Of a stretch of 7,708 bases of DNA, positions 5,215 through 7,708 are shown in pieces (within the stretch, counting starts at the first letter, position 1; each line of letters opens with the position of its first letter). Where the stretch lies: positions 1 through 7,708 of the forward strand of contig JAPLHL010000384.1 of NCBI GenBank assembly GCA_026389655.1. Reading direction: 5' to 3'. Both the position numbers and the translations under genes were made by a program. Source of the DNA: Chloroflexota bacterium (lineage in GTDB: Bacteria; Chloroflexota; Dehalococcoidia; GIF9; UBA5629). The notes beneath the pieces are model-generated. The model ran no database searches. It saw only the letters and a list, made by a program, of their open reading frames with translations, and had not been told where the DNA came from.

Positions 5215-7191
5215 CTAGTGGCCTTCACGCTTTTTCTTGTACATGAATTGGTCTGCCATATCGAGCAGGTCGCTGAGATTGTAGGGCTTGCCCTCTTCAC
5301 TGGCAGAAATGCCGATGCTCAATGACAGCACATATGGTTTTTTCGCACTGGCATTGTACTCTTTGAGCTTGTTGTCCAGCCGCTGGACAATGTCATCAGA
5401 ATAGTCTGGATCGCTGCCCGCCATGAAAACAGCGAATTCATCACCATGAATGCGGCCTACAATATCTGATTCGCGGAACGTCTCCTTGAGTATCCTGGCA
5501 GTATTAATCAGGGCTAAATCGCCTTCGGGGTGTCCCAGGGTATCGTTGATTGCTTTCATCTTGTTGACGTCGGCGAACAGCACTGTAACACCCCGGTTCA
5601 TACGGTTGCTGAGCTTAAGTTGCTTATCGGCGAGTGTCAGGAAACCGCGCCTGTTATAAAGCCCGGTGAGGTCATCCATGAGTGATAGCGACTTAAAAAT
5701 CTCTTCCGTTTGTTTGCGCTCGGATATATCTATTATGGAACCCAGCGCTGCCTTTCTGCCGTCGTAAAGAATCGAAGTGAGGGATTCCAGGAACCACATC
5801 AGCTTGCCGCTTCTTGTCTTGACCCTGTAATCGTAAGTATAAAGTTGGCCTTTAGGTGATTTCAATGACTTAATGGCATTTAGCCTGACAAACGCTTTAT
5901 CTTCCGGCACGACCAGCGAGAGGGGTTCTGTCCCGATCAATTCATTCTCTGAGTAATCGATATATGTCAGGAACTGGGGATTTACCAGCCTGAATGAATT
6001 GTCCTGCGCAATATACATACCTATCGGCGACATGCTAAAGATAGCCTTGAAAAGCTCCTCAGCCTGTTTACGTTCGGTGATGTCCTGTCCTGAACTGAAT
6101 GAGCCCTCAATTTTACCCGTCTTGTCCTTTATTAGTGCGGTATGCCAGTAGAGGAGTCTCTCCTGTCCCGTGACTGTCAGGACCGGCCTGTTCATATATT
6201 TGATCAGTTCCTCTTGCCCGTTAATAAGCTTCGTATACCCTTCACTGGCTGTTTGTCGTATTTTTTCAGGGGTAAACATGTCAAACCAGGGCTTGCCCAG
6301 GATATCCTGCTCGCTTGCTCCGAGGATTTCCCTGCCTTTCCGGTTGATTAAAGTGACTTTTGCGTTGGAATCGAGGGCGACGAGCATTGATTCTTCCAGG
6401 TCCAGCAGGTTTTCCAGCTTGTCCCGTTCTTTTTGAAGCAGGTCACGGCTGTTGGCCAGGTTCCGGAAGAGAAAGTCATACGGTTGCTGCAGCCCGGTGA
6501 CTGTAATTGCCCTGTATATCAAGAAAAAGGACACGATGTAAAAAAGGTGTCCCAGCATGTAAAACAGGTTTGTCGAGTCCCTGTAAAGCATGAAAGACGA
6601 CTCAGCCACGATATCGAAGACAATTGACAGCAGGATATAGAATAATACGGCTCGATTGAAGTAGTTCCGTCTTCTCCATAACAGCCCGCCGGCTAGCATC
6701 AGGGCCGTACAGATTATAAATTCACTGCTTATCTTGAAGAGTGTGAGTCCCTGTCCAGGAATATATGCAGCCGGGAAATTGTGCCATAATAGGACGGAGA
6801 GCAGGATTAGCCCTGCAGCGAGACTAAATCCCAGCAGTGTGAGGCGTATTTTCAGCTTGCGGTGAACAAATACCACAGCTATCAACAGCGAAAAGCTCTG
6901 GATATACCTTGCTGCGATCCATAACTGGGTCTGCACGTTAGTGTTGAAATCGTTAAAAAACGGCATGCCGTCAAAGGCCAGGGTATGCATTAATTCCACG
7001 ATCCCGACATAAAGATACGCAATGCCCAGGAAGGTGAAGTAGTTGTTATCGGTATAATTACGTGAATTCCATGCGACGATGAATATGCTGAAACATACAA
7101 TGATGCTGAGAAGCTCAATCAGTATGTGAAAAAGCAGGAAGCTATACAGGCTGGTCAGGTAAATGCCTGTCAAGGCTGCGATGCCAATCAA
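5215..7191 (-). CDS. MASE3-PAS-PAS-GGDEF membrane diguanylate cyclase
   Basis: A protein of 658 residues counted from the TTG at 7191. Residues 1 to about 230 are a MASE3 sensor with six to seven membrane helices (LFHILIELLSI, FIVAWNSR and FLGIAYLYVGIVELMHTLA are typical of MASE3). A short charged linker (245-265) leads to PAS1 (about 265-375, ending GQDITERKQ) and PAS2 (about 378-494, ending IDISERKQ). The GGDEF domain (about 500-658) has DDLTGLYNRRGF, metal ligand Asp541, guanine-contact Asn549 and Asp558, the signature HGDEF at 582-586, and an inhibitory-site RxxD (Arg573-Asp576) five residues before it. It should make cyclic di-GMP from two GTP in response to a membrane or PAS signal, with product feedback. 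There is no EAL or HD-GYP domain. The HGDEF first residue and Asn543 (normally Asp) are unusual. The true start may be a non-standard ATC at 7218, since the only good Shine-Dalgarno lies 6 bases before it and 33 before the TTG. Confidence 0.9.
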   Translation of the reverse strand: MIGIAALTGIYLTSLYSFLLFHILIELLSIIVCFSIFIVAWNSRNYTDNNYFTFLGIAYLYVGIVELMHTLAFDGMPFFNDFNTNVQTQLWIAARYIQSFSLLIAVVFVHRKLKIRLTLLGFSLAAGLILLSVLLWHNFPAAYIPGQGLTLFKISSEFIICTALMLAGGLLWRRRNYFNRAVLFYILLSIVFDIVAESSFMLYRDSTNLFYMLGHLFYIVSFFLIYRAITVTGLQQPYDFLFRNLANSRDLLQKERDKLENLLDLEESMLVALDSNAKVTLINRKGREILGASEQDILGKPWFDMFTPEKIRQTASEGYTKLINGQEELIKYMNRPVLTVTGQERLLYWHTALIKDKTGKIEGSFSSGQDITERKQAEELFKAIFSMSPIGMYIAQDNSFRLVNPQFLTYIDYSENELIGTEPLSLVVPEDKAFVRLNAIKSLKSPKGQLYTYDYRVKTRSGKLMWFLESLTSILYDGRKAALGSIIDISERKQTEEIFKSLSLMDDLTGLYNRRGFLTLADKQLKLSNRMNRGVTVLFADVNKMKAINDTLGHPEGDLALINTARILKETFRESDIVGRIHGDEFAVFMAGSDPDYSDDIVQRLDNKLKEYNASAKKPYVLSLSIGISASEEGKPYNLSDLLDMADQFMYKKKREGH

Positions 7192-7224
7192 TACCCGGTA
7201 GATAATACCTAAAACGATGCTGCG

Positions 7225-7232
7225 CCTCCTCC
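7225..7232 (-). promoter_or_regulatory. Strong Shine-Dalgarno upstream of the cyclase without a canonical start at the right distance
   Basis: The minus strand reads GGAGGAGG. Six bases downstream in the cyclase frame is ATC (7218-7216); the nearest ATG, GTG or TTG is the TTG at 7191, 33 bases away. Either a rare ATC start, a sequence error in an ATG, or a chance purine run coding WRRR in a longer protein would explain it. Confidence 0.6.
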
Positions 7233-7266
7233 AACCAAAATCAACTTTTATCTAACGAGAGTGACT

Positions 7267-7281
7267 ATTCGATAGGCGAAT
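7267..7281. repeat. Small inverted repeat over the predicted cyclase transcription start
   Basis: ATTCG-ATAGG-CGAAT: perfect 5-base arms with a 5-base centre, covering the predicted start site and the edge of the -10 box. The position suits a repressor site, but arms this short are weak evidence. Confidence 0.25.
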
Positions 7282-7308
7282 TATAGCAGAAGTTGAGGTG
7301 GATTTTAA
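7280..7308 (-). promoter_or_regulatory. Extended -10 promoter of the cyclase gene
   Basis: On the minus strand TGCTATAAT (7288-7280) is an extended -10 element with a perfect TATAAT. Seventeen bases upstream is TTAAAA (7308-7303), four of six matches to the -35 consensus. Predicted transcription would begin near 7273, after the yraN stop codon, so the cyclase can be expressed independently of yraN. Confidence 0.65.
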
Positions 7309-7320
7309 TTGGTCAGGTGT

Positions 7321-7683
7321 CTAGTTGATGGCATTTTCAATGATTTCAATCCGGGTGGCTTTCTTTTTTGCTGCGTCGAACTCTATGGCAACAAAGTCGA
7401 TCCTCCAATCGGGTGGAGTGTCCTGGTGGCTGTTTAAATAGTCCAGCGCTGTTGAAACAAGCTTGTGCATTTTTCGCGCTGTTACTGATTCTTCAGGAGT
7501 TCCGAACGATGTCCCGCTTTTGCTGCGTACTTCAACAAATACCAGGCAGTCCTTATGTATGGCGATAATATCGATCTCCCCGTAGCGGCAGCGGTAGTTT
7601 TTACCGATAATGCGATACCCTTTTTTCTTTAGAGCATTACAGGCCAGCTTCTCCCCGGCGCCGCCAAGTTCCTGTTTTCTCAC
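7321..7683 (-). CDS. yraN: YraN / UPF0102 family nuclease-fold protein
   Basis: A 120-residue protein, the usual family length. Family landmarks are the N-terminal helix LGGAGEKLACNALKKKGYRI (6-25), KNYRCRYGEIDII (28-40) with Asp38, VFVEVRS (48-54) with Glu51 and Arg53, and FGTPEESVTARKMHKL (60-75). These form a restriction-endonuclease-like (PD-ExK type) core, with Arg53 at the position usually written Lys. The family is near-universal in bacteria and often lies next to rnhB; its cellular role is not well established, though a DNA-processing nuclease or Holliday-junction function has been proposed. The GTG start at 7683 has GAGG five bases upstream and gives the normal N-terminus. The reading frame remains open to the window edge but has no other start codon there. 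It is separated from the cyclase by a promoter, so the two are probably not one operon. Confidence 0.9.
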   Translation of the reverse strand: MRKQELGGAGEKLACNALKKKGYRIIGKNYRCRYGEIDIIAIHKDCLVFVEVRSKSGTSFGTPEESVTARKMHKLVSTALDYLNSHQDTPPDWRIDFVAIEFDAAKKKATRIEIIENAIN

Positions 7684-7708
7684 AGAAGCCTCGTCAGGCC
7701 TTTCACCG
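7680..7708 (-). CDS. Possible last codons of an upstream gene (cut by window edge)
   Basis: In one minus-strand frame the right edge reads VKGLTRLL and then TGA at 7682-7680, which overlaps the yraN GTG start (GTGA). Such a stop/start overlap is typical of tightly packed operons, and yraN is often preceded by rnhB. Eight codons are too few to identify a protein, so this is suggested by arrangement only. Confidence 0.25.

Noticed and set aside
7192..7251. Cyclase start at ATA (7251) with the N-terminus reading through the purine run
   Set aside because: ATA is a very rare start with no Shine-Dalgarno in front, and the purine run is better explained as the ribosome-binding site. It is kept only as an alternative.

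Overview
The window looks like ordinary chromosome from a free-living, probably strictly anaerobic bacterium. The signs are a glycyl radical enzyme (destroyed by oxygen when active), a Tat-exported DUF362 lipoprotein paired with a NapH-type 4Fe-4S membrane protein, a small flavin-binding protein of the pyridoxamine-phosphate-oxidase fold, and an AhpD-like thiol protein. Promoters are of the sigma70/sigmaA type. The combination resembles anaerobic Chloroflexota (Dehalococcoidia) or related sediment lineages, but no phylogenetic marker is present, so this is a style-based guess. There are no RNA genes, insertion sequences, CRISPR arrays or phage genes.

Layout. (1) 1-1239, minus strand: a Tat lipoprotein with a DUF362 domain, followed with an 11-base overlap by the start of a NapH/NosR-like iron-sulfur membrane protein that runs off the left edge and begins at TTG. 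A consensus TTGACA-17-TATAAT promoter drives the pair. (2) 1240-1376: divergent regulatory region with back-to-back promoters and an inverted repeat midway between the two -35 boxes. (3) 1377-5209, plus strand: four genes with gaps of 33 to 51 bases and no convincing terminator between them. They are a flavin-type split-barrel protein, a duplicated DUF4389 membrane protein, a 783-residue glycyl radical enzyme and an AhpD-like CxxC protein. (4) 5215-7191 (possibly to 7218), minus strand: a MASE3-PAS-PAS-GGDEF diguanylate cyclase, meeting the AhpD-like gene tail to tail with 5 bases between stop codons and carrying its own extended -10 promoter. (5) 7321-7683, minus strand: a YraN/UPF0102 nuclease-fold protein, with a possible last few codons of another gene at the right edge.

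How they may work together. The DUF362/NapH-like pair suggests electron transfer at the cell surface. The plus-strand cluster centres on an enzyme with an intact radical Cys, catalytic Glu and glycyl site. Its substrate-pocket residues do not match glycerol dehydratase as I recall it, and no activating radical-SAM enzyme lies alongside. Its substrate cannot be read from the sequence, and it is the best candidate here for undescribed chemistry. The cyclase is an independent signalling gene with an unusual HGDEF signature and an odd translation start.
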